Source: Pirellulales bacterium
GTDB lineage: Bacteria; Planctomycetota; Planctomycetia; Pirellulales; Lacipirellulaceae
NCBI GenBank assembly: GCA_022841705.1
Contig: JALHQZ010000002.1
Span: 496,001-560,000, forward strand
DNA: 64,000 nt
Direction: 5' to 3'
In this document: positions 27,012 to 37,147 of the stretch, piece by piece
Numbering within the stretch: position 1 is the first letter of the stretch
Layout: each line of letters opens with the position of its first letter
Position numbers and translations under genes: made by a program
The notes under the pieces: generated by a model
Told to the model about the DNA's origin: nothing
Seen by the model: only the letters and a program-made list of their open reading frames with translations
Database searches by the model: none

Positions 27012-28664
27012 ATGCTAAAGATTGCCGGGGGAACGATTTACGATCCAACCAACACCGTGGACGGTGTGGTTGGCGACCTGTGGATCGATGGCGGCCGGAT
27101 CGTGGCGCCGCCGCCTCCTGGTGTCAAACCAACGCGCACGCTCGATGCCCGCGGCTTGGTGGTGATGCCGGGCGGAGTGGATCTCCACTGCCACATCGCG
27201 GGGCCCAAAGTGAACGCCGGGCGGCGGATGCAGGCCGACGAGAAGCGCACTGCCGATGGCGTAATGGCCGCTCGCAACGGCTTACGCAGCGGAACACTGC
27301 GTAGTGGAACCTTGGGCAGCGTGCCCAGTACCTTCGCGACCGGCTACAAGTACGCCGGGCTCGGTTACACCACCGCGTTCGACGCCGCCGTCACACCGCT
27401 CGCCGCGCGGCAAGCGCATCACGAACTGGCTGATACACCTTGCCTCGACAAAGGCTTCTTCACGCTGGTGGGGAATAACCACTATGTTATGGAAGCAATC
27501 GCCGCGGGCGAACCCGAGCGAGTAGAAGCGTTCCTCGCATGGCTCTTGGGCCGCACCAAAGCGTACGCGCCGAAGCTTGTGAACCCGGGCGGCGTGGAAA
27601 CGTGGAAGCAAACTGGCAGCGGCGCGCAGCACGGGCTCGATGACCCCGTGCCGACGTTCGGCGTCACGCCGCGGCAGATCATCACGCAGCTTGTCACGGC
27701 CGCCAACAATCTGGGTCTACCGCACCCGGCGCACATTCACTGCAATCAGCTCGGCATGCCGGGCAACTGGCGCACCACGCTGGAAACCTTGAAGGCGCTC
27801 GGCGATTTGCGCGGGCACCTCACGCATATTCAATTTCACTCCTACGGCGGGGGCGACGCGGACGAAACCACGCTGCGCAGCCGCGTGCCGGACCTGGTGG
27901 AGTACGTTAACACGCATCCGAACGTCACGGTGGATGTCGGCCAAGTGATGTTCGGCGCCACTACCAGCATGACAGGCGACGGCCCGCTCGGCTATTTTCT
28001 GCACCAGCTTTCGACTGCCGAGTGGTACTCGCACGACACCGAATGCGAATCGGGCTGCGGCGTGATGCCGATCAAGTACCGCAACAAGAATCTCTTTAAC
28101 GCCCTGCAGTGGGCGATTGGCCTCGAATGGTTTCTGCTCTCTCGTGACCCGTGGCGCGTGGCGCTCAGCACCGATCACCCCAACGGCGGCACGTTCGCCG
28201 CGTACCCGCAGCTCATTCATTTGCTGATGGACCGCAACCGTCGCCGGGAAGTATTGGCGACTTGCCCGCAGGCGCTCGCTTCACGCTCGACGCTCGCCGA
28301 TCTCGATCGTGAGTATTCGCTCAGCGAGATCGCCATCATCACTCGCGCCGCGCCGGCGCGGATTTTGGGTCTCACGAACAAGGGGCACCTCGGTGTCGAC
28401 GCCGATGCGGACGTGACGCTCTACCAGCCGAACTCCGATCTCACGGCGATGTTCGAACTGCCGCGGTACGTCGTCAAAGCGGGTGAAGTGCTGGTGGATG
28501 ATGGCGAGCTGCGTTCCGCGCCCGCCGGCCAAACGCTCAGCGTGGCGCCGAGTTACGATGAGGAACGGCTCACCGATTTGCCGGAGTGGTTTGCGGAGAA
28601 TTACTCGCTGAACCTGGCGAACTATGGCGTGCGCGATGAAGACTTGGCGCCACTCGCCCCGTAG
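27012..28664 (+). CDS. fhcA: Formylmethanofuran dehydrogenase/formyltransferase-hydrolase complex subunit A
   Basis: 550 residues from ATG 27012 (the frame runs back to 26949 through the repeat). Amidohydrolase-type metal site GGVDLHCHIAGPKVN and later family blocks HPAHIHCNQLGMPGNW, HIQFHSYGG, DVGQVMFG and STDHPNGGTFAAYP match FhcA/FmdA. In methylotrophs and planctomycetes FhcA hydrolyses the formyl group handed over by tetrahydromethanopterin chemistry, giving formate. Its usual partners fhcB, fhcC and fhcD are not in the window. A short duplicated RSGTL-RSGTL occurs at about residue 80-90. The stop is in the next repeat. Confidence 0.9.
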   Translation: MLKIAGGTIYDPTNTVDGVVGDLWIDGGRIVAPPPPGVKPTRTLDARGLVVMPGGVDLHCHIAGPKVNAGRRMQADEKRTADGVMAARNGLRSGTLRSGTLGSVPSTFATGYKYAGLGYTTAFDAAVTPLAARQAHHELADTPCLDKGFFTLVGNNHYVMEAIAAGEPERVEAFLAWLLGRTKAYAPKLVNPGGVETWKQTGSGAQHGLDDPVPTFGVTPRQIITQLVTAANNLGLPHPAHIHCNQLGMPGNWRTTLETLKALGDLRGHLTHIQFHSYGGGDADETTLRSRVPDLVEYVNTHPNVTVDVGQVMFGATTSMTGDGPLGYFLHQLSTAEWYSHDTECESGCGVMPIKYRNKNLFNALQWAIGLEWFLLSRDPWRVALSTDHPNGGTFAAYPQLIHLLMDRNRRREVLATCPQALASRSTLADLDREYSLSEIAIITRAAPARILGLTNKGHLGVDADADVTLYQPNSDLTAMFELPRYVVKAGEVLVDDGELRSAPAGQTLSVAPSYDEERLTDLPEWFAENYSLNLANYGVRDEDLAPLAP

Positions 28665-28731
28665 CACGGGACCGAGGTCCCGTGCGAACAATAGCGAATT
28701 GAATGCGCAGGGGACTTCGGTCCCGCGCTAC
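28661..28731. repeat. REPIN-like paired inverted repeat
   Basis: Left arm from GTAG at 28661 (hairpin GCACGGGAC / GTCCCGTGC), right arm ending CTAC at 28731 with a TTCG loop between GGGAC and GTCCC. The left GTAG contains the fhcA stop codon. It lies between convergent fhcA and the TPR gene. Confidence 0.75.
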
Positions 28732-28742
28732 AAGGCTCGCGA

Positions 28743-30365
28743 CTACTTCGTCCCTTGCCGCAGCGATTCGCCGCGGCGGCGGTACTCGTCGGCCAGGCTC
28801 TTGCGGCCGGTTCGCTCCAAAAGATCGGCCAGCGCGACGTGAGCTTCCATAAAGGTGTTGTCGAACTCGACCGCGTTCATCAGCGAGCGAATTGCCTTTT
28901 CGGTATCGCCTTTCGCCGCGTAGGCTTGGCCGCGCCGGTAGTAGTGCTTGGGTTCGGTCGGTTGGATGCGAATCGCGTCGTTGAAGTCGGAAATCGCCTT
29001 GTCATAATCTTTGAGCTGCATGTAGGCCAACCCGCGGTTGACGTACGCCGGCGTGTAACGGTCGCTCACGGCGAGCGCTTCGCCGTAGGCGCGGATCGCC
29101 TCGATGTAGTCGCCTTGTTGGGCGTGGGCTAAACCTTTCCACAAGTTTTCGCGCGGGCTGGCGAAGTTAAGCGCGGCGGCCTGTTCAAAATCGCCGATCG
29201 CCATCCCTTCTTCGCCCATGTTGAAGAAGCAAATGCCGCGGCGGAAGTACGCTTCAGAGAAGCCGGGGTTGAGCTCGATTGCTTGGGAAAAACCCTTCAC
29301 CGCGTCGGCCATGTTGCCGAGCAGGCGATCGGCCACCGCCTGGCGAAAGAGCGCGGCCCCTTTGGCGGGCAAACCGTTCTGGTCGTCTTCAGGAATCTTC
29401 TCGACCATCTCCGCCATCACATCGCGTTCACGCTCGAAGATCGCCTTTTTCTTGTCGGGATCGGTCTCTTCTTTCCCTTGCTCTTCCAGCGCCGAGGCGA
29501 GCGTTAAATACCCTTGAATAAAGGGCATTTTATCGATTTCTTTCTTGGGTACGTAGTTCTTTACGGAGACTTCGAACGCTTCCACGGCGGCGGCGTAGTT
29601 CTTTTGCAACAGCTCGATGGTGCCGCGGGTGAAATACGACTCGTAGTTCTCGCCGTCAATTTCTAACGACGCGTCGAGATCTTCGTTGGCTTCGTCGTAA
29701 TACGTGAGTGCGGCATTGGCGCCGGCCCGCAGGCGGAGAGCTTCGGCTTTCTGCTGAGCGTTTTCTTCCTTCTCCGCTTCTTCGGATTTCAGATATTTGG
29801 TTAGCGCTTTGACCGCGGCATCGAAGGCGCCAGGCTGCGTGCGGCCGACGTTGGCCAGCACCTTGCCGAGCTTGAACTGCAGGCCTGGATTGTTGCGATC
29901 AAACGAAACCGCCGCTTGCACATCGGGCAGCGCTTGATCGAAGGCGCCGACTTCCATGAAGATATCCGCGCGCGTGCTAGCCGCTTCCGCCGCCACGCCG
30001 GGATTCTGTGCGCCGTAAGTGGTGGCGTCTTTCAGATCCTTGAGCGCCGCCTCGTATTCTTCCATTTTGGCGTACGCTTTGGCCCGCAGCAGCAACGGCA
30101 GGGGATTGTAACCCCCACTCTTAGCGGCGACTTCGGAGAACGTGGCGGCGGCCGCTTCGTAATCTTCCGCTTCGTACTCTTCTTGCCCGCGCTTCACGAG
30201 CGCTTCCAGCTCAGCCTGGGCATCACCCTGTTCGGCCGATTCCTCGGCAGCCGGCTCTTCCGCGGCCGCTTCATCTTGGGCCCGGGCGATGCCGGGGACC
30301 AATACCAACGCCACCAGCGCGGCGGCAAGCAAATCGGAAAAAGTCGCGAAGAATTGGTTGCGCAT
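28743..30365 (-). CDS. Secreted TPR-repeat protein
   Basis: 540 residues from ATG 30365 (AAGGA 8 bases upstream; the GTG at 30371 is too close). Signal peptide to about GIARAQ, then an acidic Ala/Glu-rich stretch (about 30-50) and tetratricopeptide repeats over most of the rest, clearest at the C-terminus (NPGFSEAYFRRGICFFNMGE, YTPAYVNRGLAYMQLKDYDKA, PKHYYRRGQAYAAKGDTEKA). TPRs form a superhelix for protein-protein contacts. Acts outside the cytoplasm; partner unknown. Confidence 0.88.
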   Translation of the reverse strand: MRNQFFATFSDLLAAALVALVLVPGIARAQDEAAAEEPAAEESAEQGDAQAELEALVKRGQEEYEAEDYEAAAATFSEVAAKSGGYNPLPLLLRAKAYAKMEEYEAALKDLKDATTYGAQNPGVAAEAASTRADIFMEVGAFDQALPDVQAAVSFDRNNPGLQFKLGKVLANVGRTQPGAFDAAVKALTKYLKSEEAEKEENAQQKAEALRLRAGANAALTYYDEANEDLDASLEIDGENYESYFTRGTIELLQKNYAAAVEAFEVSVKNYVPKKEIDKMPFIQGYLTLASALEEQGKEETDPDKKKAIFERERDVMAEMVEKIPEDDQNGLPAKGAALFRQAVADRLLGNMADAVKGFSQAIELNPGFSEAYFRRGICFFNMGEEGMAIGDFEQAAALNFASPRENLWKGLAHAQQGDYIEAIRAYGEALAVSDRYTPAYVNRGLAYMQLKDYDKAISDFNDAIRIQPTEPKHYYRRGQAYAAKGDTEKAIRSLMNAVEFDNTFMEAHVALADLLERTGRKSLADEYRRRGESLRQGTK

Positions 30366-30540
30366 CGCCACGGTCCTTGGGGGGTCTCTTGCGTCGATCG
30401 GCGCTTGCCAGCAGCGAGCATCAATCGCGGGCCGAAGATGCCGATCGTACGGGCGCCGCTTCGGTATTGTACGCGTCGCAGCGCGCGAAAGCGTACCGCC
30501 TGTGCCGATTAGACGGCGCGCAAGCAGAAAAGATTCCCCA

Positions 30541-30614
30541 TAGGTTAGGCATTCTTGCCTGACTGGACGGGGTACACGGCCGGCTCAAAAAGTCAGGCCA
30601 GAAAACCTAACCTA
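30541..30614. repeat. Paired inverted repeat, TAGGTTAGG family
   Basis: 23-bp arms with three mismatches: TAGGTTAGG...GCCTGAC (30541-30563) and GTCAGGC...CCTAACCTA (30592-30614). The right arm contains the stop codon of the gene that ends at 30607. A relative lies at 48030-48109. Confidence 0.7.
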
Positions 30615-31287
30615 AGTTCGGCCCTGGGTCAGCCTTATTCACCGCATCCACCCGCTTTTTCGGCTCGGTATCTTTCTTGCCCGCCATTGCGGTCCGGCCG
30701 TACGACTTGCCGGTGCGGCTGTATTCGGCGGCGAAGAGCTCGGCGTCTTCGGGGGTGAAGTCGCGGTCGATTGTGCGTTTGAGGCGCTGGTGCTCGTAGA
30801 TGTGGACCACGTAGTTCGCCAGCGGGGCAGGGCGGCCGAACTCGTCGGTTTGCTCGTCGCCTTGCATTGCGGGGGCCACGAGGTCGTCAACCGGTTCGGG
30901 CGAGCGGTCGGCAACGACTTCCTCGCGCGGGGCGCCGCGGCGACTGCGGGGCGGGGCGGGCGTATCGTCAGCGAGGTCCCAGGCGCGCTTGGGAATCTCA
31001 GCCGATTTCTTCACCGGAGTCCGTTCCTCGGCAGGCGCTTCCTCGGCCGGGGCCTCTTCAGCCGGGGCTGCTTTCTTCGCGCGGGCAGGACGGGCCGCCT
31101 TCTTTTTGGTTTCCCGCGGTTTGGCGACTTTCTTGGCGACCTTTTTGCGTGGCTTTTTGGCGGGGGCTTCTTCTTCGTCCCCTTCGACATCCGAATCGTC
31201 GTCGCCCTCGCCTTCTTCGCCCTCGAAGTCGTCGTCATCGACAAAGTCAATGTCATCGTCGAAAAAATCGTCGTCGTCCCGCGCCAT
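30607..31287 (-). CDS. Acidic/Lys-Ala-Pro-rich hypothetical protein
   Basis: 226 residues; ATG with AAGGGAA upstream. The first 45 residues are an Asp/Glu run (DDDDFFDDDIDFVDDDDFEG). A basic Lys/Ala/Pro stretch with EEAPA repeats follows (about 46-95), then a short folded-looking C-terminal part (about 145-210, NYVVHIYEHQRLKRTIDRDF and EYSRTGKSYGRTAM). Such charge-segregated proteins often bind nucleic acid or basic partners, but nothing specific can be claimed. The stop TAG lies inside the repeat at 30592-30614. Confidence 0.7.
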   Translation of the reverse strand: MARDDDDFFDDDIDFVDDDDFEGEEGEGDDDSDVEGDEEEAPAKKPRKKVAKKVAKPRETKKKAARPARAKKAAPAEEAPAEEAPAEERTPVKKSAEIPKRAWDLADDTPAPPRSRRGAPREEVVADRSPEPVDDLVAPAMQGDEQTDEFGRPAPLANYVVHIYEHQRLKRTIDRDFTPEDAELFAAEYSRTGKSYGRTAMAGKKDTEPKKRVDAVNKADPGPNLG

Positions 31288-31399
31288 CGCCTGTTCCCTT
31301 ACCGCAACAAGATTTACCGCCTAGAGAGGCGTTTACTAGATATCGAGTATCGAGCGGGGAGCGGGGGGAGTCAACGGACCGGCGGGGGGAGCGCTGATC

Positions 31400-31486
31400 G
31401 TAGCAGGCACGGTCCCCGTGCCGTTGTGCCGGGGAAAAACTCGGGGTTTTGCGAAGCGCAGACGGCACGGGGACCGTGCCTGCTGC
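31400..31486. repeat. REPIN-like paired inverted repeat (GGCACGG type)
   Basis: 25-bp arms with one mismatch at 31400-31424 and 31462-31486. The left arm starts GTAG, the right ends CTGC. Each arm folds as GGCACGG/CCGTGCC. It lies between two minus-strand genes. Confidence 0.75.
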
Positions 31487-31500
31487 AAAAATCCACGCTG

Positions 31501-33180
31501 CTAGCGGACTTGATTGCCGCTATCGGGCATTGCCACTTGGGTTCGGGCGGTCGAAATGGCCTGAACCAAGGCTTCGTCTGCGAGCTGTTCGGCGCCGGCC
31601 GATTGGCCCGCTACGCCACGGAAACCAACTTCTACACGCCCCCCGGCGACGCTCGTAGCACGTCGCACGACGATATCGGGACTAACTCCGACCTTGCTGA
31701 TTGGGTCGCCGTTGGGCGAGTAGAACTTAGCGGTGGTAAGCCGAATGCCAGCCCCGGTGGAGCCGAGCGGGAAAATGCCTTGGACGCTGCCTTTGCCGAA
31801 CGAACGGTCGCCGACCAGCGTCCCGCGGCGGTTATCGTGAATGGCGGCGGCGAAAATCTCGCTGGCGGAGGCGCTATCGCCATCGATCAGCACCACCAGC
31901 GGCACGCGCCAGGTGCCGGCGCGGTGGGCTCGGTAATCAAAATCTTCTCCATCGCTGCGGCCGCGGGTCGATACGATGTTCCCCTGCGCCACAAACTTGT
32001 CGGCCAGTTCCACGGCCGCGGTCAAAAGTCCGCCCGGGTTGCCGCGCAGGTCGATCACGAGTGACCGCATCCCTTGGCGATGCAGGTCCCACAGGGCCGC
32101 TTCCAAATCGCGGCTGGTGCTCTTTTGGAAGACCGGCACGCGGACGTACGCGACGCCGTAATCTTTATCGACGATGTTCACCCCTTCGAGGCTGGGGACA
32201 TCCACGTGTTCGCGCCGGATGTTCAAATCTCGGGGCGCGAGAGTCGGTGATTCGACCCGGACGCTGACGGTACTTCCTTCAGCGCCGGTGAGCATGGCGG
32301 CGGCTTCATCGGTGGAGTATTCGGCCGTCGGTTTGCCATCGACGGCGGTGATCCGTTCACCGGCAACGATGCCAGCGCGGTCGGCCGGGCTAGTGGGAAT
32401 CACCCGGACAATCGCCAGGGCGCCATCGGCGGGCTTCAGTTCCACGCCTAGGCCAACAAAGTTGCCTTCGATCTGCGAGTAAACTTCCCGCAACTGGTCC
32501 GGGGTAAGAAATGAACTGTAATTATCGAGCGCGTTGGCGGCGGCGGCGGTGAATTCCAAAGTCGTGGCGACTTGGCTCACGCCGACCCGATTGGCGGCAA
32601 GCTGGGCGATGCGATTTACGAATGCCAGTAGTTGTTCGCGGCTGGCCACAGCGCCCCGGGCGGCGTATTCCTGCCGCATGTCGGCCGAAAGCTGCTGCAG
32701 CTGCGGCACATCGGCCCGTAAGGCGTTCCGGGTGCGGAAGGTGGGGTCGGATGCGGCAATTTCGAGATCGATCACCCCTTGGGCCGCGATTTCAGCCCAC
32801 GGTGGGTTCACCACATAATGGCTTTCGATTTTCAGCAAGAGTTCGTTCAGAAGCTGCTGGGCGCCGGCGTTATCGAGCGTTTGCAGTTGGTTGACGAAGC
32901 TCTCGTCTGCGTACCGGCGCTCCAAACTGGCGTGGTGCCGGGCAACGTTGTAGCGGTGCTGCAAGTTGCCGTCATTGGGAAAATCGCGGAGAGTTTCTTC
33001 GTAGATGCCGAGCGCCTCTGGCCATTTTTGTTCGGCTTCCAGCGCGGCGGCCTCGGCGAGCGCCTGGGGCAGTTCGCGAAGCGGAGCCGCCTTGGGAGTG
33101 GAAGTTTGCGCGATCGCTGCCGTTGCGACCGCCAATGCTACCAACACAGCGCGGCTAAGATTTGTGGTCCGAAAAACCAT
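31501..33180 (-). CDS. S41-family C-terminal processing peptidase with PDZ domain
   Basis: 559 residues with a signal peptide (to about AIAQ). N-terminal TPR-like helices (about 40-90), a PDZ domain (about 235-315, FVGLGVELKPADGALAIVRV), then the S41 protease domain: IDLRGNPGGLL, the catalytic Ser in GDSASASEIFA and Lys in GDRSFGKGSVQ. A periplasmic tail-specific serine protease with a Ser-Lys dyad. The Ser is in the usual context, so activity is expected. Substrate unknown. The next gene on this strand starts 213 bases downstream. Confidence 0.92.
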   Translation of the reverse strand: MVFRTTNLSRAVLVALAVATAAIAQTSTPKAAPLRELPQALAEAAALEAEQKWPEALGIYEETLRDFPNDGNLQHRYNVARHHASLERRYADESFVNQLQTLDNAGAQQLLNELLLKIESHYVVNPPWAEIAAQGVIDLEIAASDPTFRTRNALRADVPQLQQLSADMRQEYAARGAVASREQLLAFVNRIAQLAANRVGVSQVATTLEFTAAAANALDNYSSFLTPDQLREVYSQIEGNFVGLGVELKPADGALAIVRVIPTSPADRAGIVAGERITAVDGKPTAEYSTDEAAAMLTGAEGSTVSVRVESPTLAPRDLNIRREHVDVPSLEGVNIVDKDYGVAYVRVPVFQKSTSRDLEAALWDLHRQGMRSLVIDLRGNPGGLLTAAVELADKFVAQGNIVSTRGRSDGEDFDYRAHRAGTWRVPLVVLIDGDSASASEIFAAAIHDNRRGTLVGDRSFGKGSVQGIFPLGSTGAGIRLTTAKFYSPNGDPISKVGVSPDIVVRRATSVAGGRVEVGFRGVAGQSAGAEQLADEALVQAISTARTQVAMPDSGNQVR

Positions 33181-33836
33181 ACAGATTGCGATCCGTCTAA
33201 CGGTGGGGGCGAGGGCTTGCGTTGCGCAAGGGGGGTGGGGAGCCGCATCGCCGACCAGAACAGACCGCAGTCCTTCCGGCCAAGCGAATATAAGCCACGC
33301 TTAGGGGCGGGTCAAAAATTCGGAGGGCGATTTTTCACCCCGAACCTTAACCTTGCCCCGCGCCACCCGCACACGCGGTTCAGCAGGAGCCCACTGGCGT
33401 CTCAGCGTAAGTTCCACCTACGAAGAGCTTGCCGACTGGCCAAAACTTAACGGCATCCTGCCAGAGAAAAGGGGGGCGAATCATGCCGCCACCCGTACAA
33501 CGCCTATTGTACGAACCGCCGTGGAATTAGGTTCGTGCTTGGCAGAAAAAGTTAGCGCTGGGTGGCCGGGGTCGGCACTTTCGCCGCCCACAGCCACCCA
33601 ACAGCGCATAAAAAATCCGCCCCTTTCGAACGGATGCCACGCGCTTGGAGGGGGGAGGACACACTTGTCCGCGGCGGCTCGTTGAAAGGGGCGGGAAAGG
33701 GTGGTATCGTGCGCGACCCTCGCAGGAGGAATGTCAGTATCGTTGACTTTGGTACGCCGCTCCCGGCGCGAGGGTTCACTCGGTTCGATTCTTTTTCTGC
33801 CTCCCCCGCTGTGGAGGGGCATTTCGAGGGTTTCTC
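33181..33836. other. Intergenic region before purH
   Basis: 656 bases between divergent genes. An AGGAGG-like site precedes an ATG at about 33731, but that frame runs into purH out of phase and has no family features. No riboswitch recognised. Nothing else supported. Confidence 0.4.
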
Positions 33837-35408
33837 ATGGAAGTTGCGGCGATAAAGCGGGCAATCATCAGTGTCAGCGACAAAACAGGCCTCGTGGAGT
33901 TCGCCCGGCGGCTCGTTGCATGCGGGGTGGAACTGGTCAGTACGGGGGGTTCACGCAAGACACTAGAAGAAGCCGGCGTGCCGGTGATCGACATCTCCGC
34001 CTGCACCGGGTTTCCTGAGATGATGGATGGACGCGTGAAGACGCTGCACCCCAAGGTCCACGGCGGCATCCTGGCGATTCGCGACAACCCGCAGCATGTG
34101 GCGGCGATGCAGGAGCATGGCATCGGGCCGTTCGATTTGGTGGTGGTGAATCTGTATCCCTTCGCGCAGACGATCGCCAAGCCCGGCGTGAGTGTCGAGG
34201 AGGCGATCGAGAACATCGACATCGGCGGGCCAACACTCATCCGCTCGGCCGCCAAGAATCATGCGTTCGTGACGATCGTCTGCGATCCGGCGCAATACGA
34301 CCGTATCGCCGCGGCGATTGAAACCGGCGGCGGCACGACGTTTGAACATCGCCGCGAGTTGGCAGGCGCGGCGTTCGCGCACACTTCGCAGTACGATACG
34401 AACATCGCGGCGTACTTCGCGCGGATCGCCGGTGGTCAGGAGCAGTTCCCGGAACAGCTGAGCGTCTCGCTAAGCCGCAAAGCGGTGTTGCGTTACGGCG
34501 AGAACCCCCACCAAGCTGCGGCGCTGTACGTCGATGCGACCGCCAGCCCCCACGCGGTGGTGAATGCGGAGCAACTCAACGGCAAGGAACTGTCGTACAA
34601 CAACCTCTTGGATCTCGACGCGGCGCTTGCGGTGGCGCGGTCGCTCCCTGTGCCGGGCGTGGCGGTGCTTAAGCACAACAACCCGTGCGGCGCCGCGACG
34701 GGGGCGAGCATCGGTGAAGCGACACGCAAAGCGTGGGAGGGCGACCCCCTGAGCGCGTTTGGCTCGATCCTCGGCTACAACGCGCCGGTCGATGCGGAGT
34801 CGGCTGCCTGTTTGGTCGAGCCAGGCAAGTTCGTCGAAGCGATCGTGGCGCCCGATTTCACGCCCGAGGCCCTCGAACTGCTCACCACCAAGCCGAAGTG
34901 GAAAGCCAACGTGCGACTGCTGCGCGTCGGCTCGATTCCGCCCGGAACCGGCGAGCGGCAACTGCGGGCGCTCGAGGGGGGCTACCTCGCGCAGAATGCC
35001 GACGATCAGCCCGATGATGAAGCGGCATGGCAAGTGGTGACCGCCACCCAACCCACCGCCGCACAGTGGGCTGACTTGCGCTTCGCGTGGGCGGCGTGCC
35101 GGCATGTGAAGTCGAACGCCATCGTGCTCGCGCGCGAAGGGATGCTGGTGGGCGTCGGCGCTGGTCAGATGAGCCGAGTCGATTCGGTGGAGATTTCGAT
35201 CAAGAAAGCAGGCGAACGAACCCGCGGAGCCGTGCTTGCATCGGATGCGTTCTTCCCGTTCGACGACTCCATCCACACCGCCAATGCCGCAGGGATTAAG
35301 GCATTCATTCAGCCGGGTGGGTCTGTGCGAGACGCCGAAGTTATCGCCGCCTGCAACGAACATGGCTTGGCGATGGTGTTCACCGGGGTGCGACACTTCC
35401 GGCACTAA
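33837..35408 (+). CDS. purH: Bifunctional AICAR formyltransferase/IMP cyclohydrolase
   Basis: 523 residues, normal length. The N-terminal cyclohydrolase domain has [30 protein letters not shown] and [15 protein letters not shown]. The C-terminal transformylase has [29 protein letters not shown] and the catalytic KHNNPCGAA. It does the last two steps of IMP synthesis using 10-formyltetrahydrofolate. GAGGG 6 bases before ATG. Stands alone. Confidence 0.97.
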   Translation: MEVAAIKRAIISVSDKTGLVEFARRLVACGVELVSTGGSRKTLEEAGVPVIDISACTGFPEMMDGRVKTLHPKVHGGILAIRDNPQHVAAMQEHGIGPFDLVVVNLYPFAQTIAKPGVSVEEAIENIDIGGPTLIRSAAKNHAFVTIVCDPAQYDRIAAAIETGGGTTFEHRRELAGAAFAHTSQYDTNIAAYFARIAGGQEQFPEQLSVSLSRKAVLRYGENPHQAAALYVDATASPHAVVNAEQLNGKELSYNNLLDLDAALAVARSLPVPGVAVLKHNNPCGAATGASIGEATRKAWEGDPLSAFGSILGYNAPVDAESAACLVEPGKFVEAIVAPDFTPEALELLTTKPKWKANVRLLRVGSIPPGTGERQLRALEGGYLAQNADDQPDDEAAWQVVTATQPTAAQWADLRFAWAACRHVKSNAIVLAREGMLVGVGAGQMSRVDSVEISIKKAGERTRGAVLASDAFFPFDDSIHTANAAGIKAFIQPGGSVRDAEVIAACNEHGLAMVFTGVRHFRH

Positions 35409-35692
35409 CAGACCGTCTAGAAGGTTACAGGTGCTCGTTAATAGAGGACTTCCCAATCCGAAACTGGCCTCTTTCCCAGCATGTGCGGCTTTGGCACACT
35501 TTCGGCTTCCTTCATGATGCGGGCGGAATATTCCCTCCTTCTGACGCACATAAATCTTGAGGCATGAATGCTCGTGTGGGGAAATAAGCCGTAGGGTTAG
35601 ACATGCTGTTGTGTCCTAAGAGAGCAGTTCGGCGGTACTGTCGTCGGGGCTCCGGGGCGGTGGATTCAACCCTCTAACTCGCGAAAAAAGAT

Positions 35693-36976
35693 ATGACTCT
35701 GCTTACCGCGGCGGCTCCCTTAAAAAAGCCTGTTATAGCGAAATCCGCTGCACCGGGACTGGAACGTTTTCCCACCGAGGCGCTACAACACACGTTACTC
35801 GCCGCGGCTGGCGCGCAGTTAAAACAAGTGGCCAGCAACAGCGCTCATTCCATGGGCGAGCAATTGCTCGCGATTCGTCAGAGCTTGGAAAGCTTTACTT
35901 CCATCTTCGACGGCATGCAAGATGTCCACGCCAACGTGGCCCTCGTGGAATCGAACGTGGCGATGCTATTGCAGGAGTCGCAGGGAAGCTCGGATGAGTT
36001 GACCTCCGTGCGGCAGCGCATGAAGTTGTTACTCAACCAATTTACAGCGATTGATGGATTGGTAAGGTCGGTTAATGATATCGCAGACCAAACTCATTTA
36101 CTGGCGCTCAACGCCACCATCGAAGCGGCCCGTGCCGGCGAGGCGGGCCGCGGCTTCACGGTCGTGGCCAGCGAAGTGAAGCAGCTCGCTAACACCACCA
36201 AGGTCGCCAATCAGAATATTCGCACGACGCTCGACCAAATTTCCTCCGCCGTGGTGACCTTGGCCGCGAATGTCGATCAAGCCGCCGAGAAAGTGCGCCA
36301 GTCGCTGTCCGCCGCAGAAACAACCCGAGATAGCGCCGTCGCGATCGGCCAGGAGACAACCAAATTCGGACAGAAGCTTGAGGAGTCGCGTAGCAAGTTC
36401 CAAGGCTTGAGCGATTCCTCGGCCAAGGTAGAAAACGAGATCCAAGAGATCAACGCCATCGGGAAGACCTTTGCGTACCTGCTGGAATTGCTAACGATGC
36501 AACGTGGCGTAGGAAAATCGCTCGATCCCTTGGACCGATTGGGCCCCGCCGTAGAGGCGAGCACCTTCCACGCCCCAGAGCGCTTTACTCCGAATGAGCC
36601 GCAGTATCTCTTACGCGAAGATCAGATTCTCATCTCGGCGACCGACACCAAAGGTCGGATTACGTTTGCTAACAACGCCTTTTACGAAGTCGCCGAGTAC
36701 GCACAAGGCGAGTTAGTGGGCAAGCCACACAACATCATTCGGCATCCCGACATGCCCAAGACGGCGTTTGCCGACTTGTGGGAAGTCATTAAGTCGGGCC
36801 AAATGTGGCAAGGATATGTAGCCAACCGTTCTCGCACCGGACGATTGTACTGGGTGAAAGCCAACGTTTTTCCCTGCTACGAACGGGGGGAAGTCGTGGG
36901 GTACATTTCGCTCCGCACGAAACCGTCGGCCCAAGCCATCGCCGCCGCCAAGGAAGCGTATCGGAGGGTTCCATAA
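35693..36976 (+). CDS. Soluble chemoreceptor with C-terminal Aer-type PAS domain
   Basis: 427 residues, no membrane segment. Helical N-terminus, then an MCP signalling hairpin (about 115-180) with the tip-like [20 protein letters not shown] and [20 protein letters not shown]. More coiled coil follows, then a PAS domain (about 315-420) with [40 protein letters not shown] and [12 protein letters not shown], the signature of the FAD-binding redox sensor Aer. In E. coli Aer the PAS is N-terminal and membrane helices lie between. Here the order is reversed and the protein is cytoplasmic. No che genes are nearby. Confidence 0.88.
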   Translation: MTLLTAAAPLKKPVIAKSAAPGLERFPTEALQHTLLAAAGAQLKQVASNSAHSMGEQLLAIRQSLESFTSIFDGMQDVHANVALVESNVAMLLQESQGSSDELTSVRQRMKLLLNQFTAIDGLVRSVNDIADQTHLLALNATIEAARAGEAGRGFTVVASEVKQLANTTKVANQNIRTTLDQISSAVVTLAANVDQAAEKVRQSLSAAETTRDSAVAIGQETTKFGQKLEESRSKFQGLSDSSAKVENEIQEINAIGKTFAYLLELLTMQRGVGKSLDPLDRLGPAVEASTFHAPERFTPNEPQYLLREDQILISATDTKGRITFANNAFYEVAEYAQGELVGKPHNIIRHPDMPKTAFADLWEVIKSGQMWQGYVANRSRTGRLYWVKANVFPCYERGEVVGYISLRTKPSAQAIAAAKEAYRRVP

Positions 36977-37028
36977 GTCCAATCATCCAGCGCTCGCCAG
37001 CGGCGTATCGATTGGCCGCCGGCAAACT

Positions 37029-37065
37029 CCAATTGCAACCTCACAGGCAATGAGTTTGCAATTGG
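37029..37065. repeat. Small inverted repeat
   Basis: CCAATTGCAA (37029-37038) pairs perfectly with TTGCAATTGG (37056-37065), loop 17. It lies just past the chemoreceptor gene. No T-run follows, so a terminator role is doubtful. Confidence 0.45.
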
Positions 37066-37147
37066 CTGTTGGTTGATTGCCAGCCACGAAGGAGTTAAAG
37101 TTAACAGCTTGGGGTTCCCCTTGCGTCTCGCTTTGGAGAAGTTTGTG

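Noticed and set aside
33701..34018. Frame with AGGAGG-like site before purH
   Set aside because: It enters purH out of phase and has no family features; the ribosome-binding match alone is not enough.
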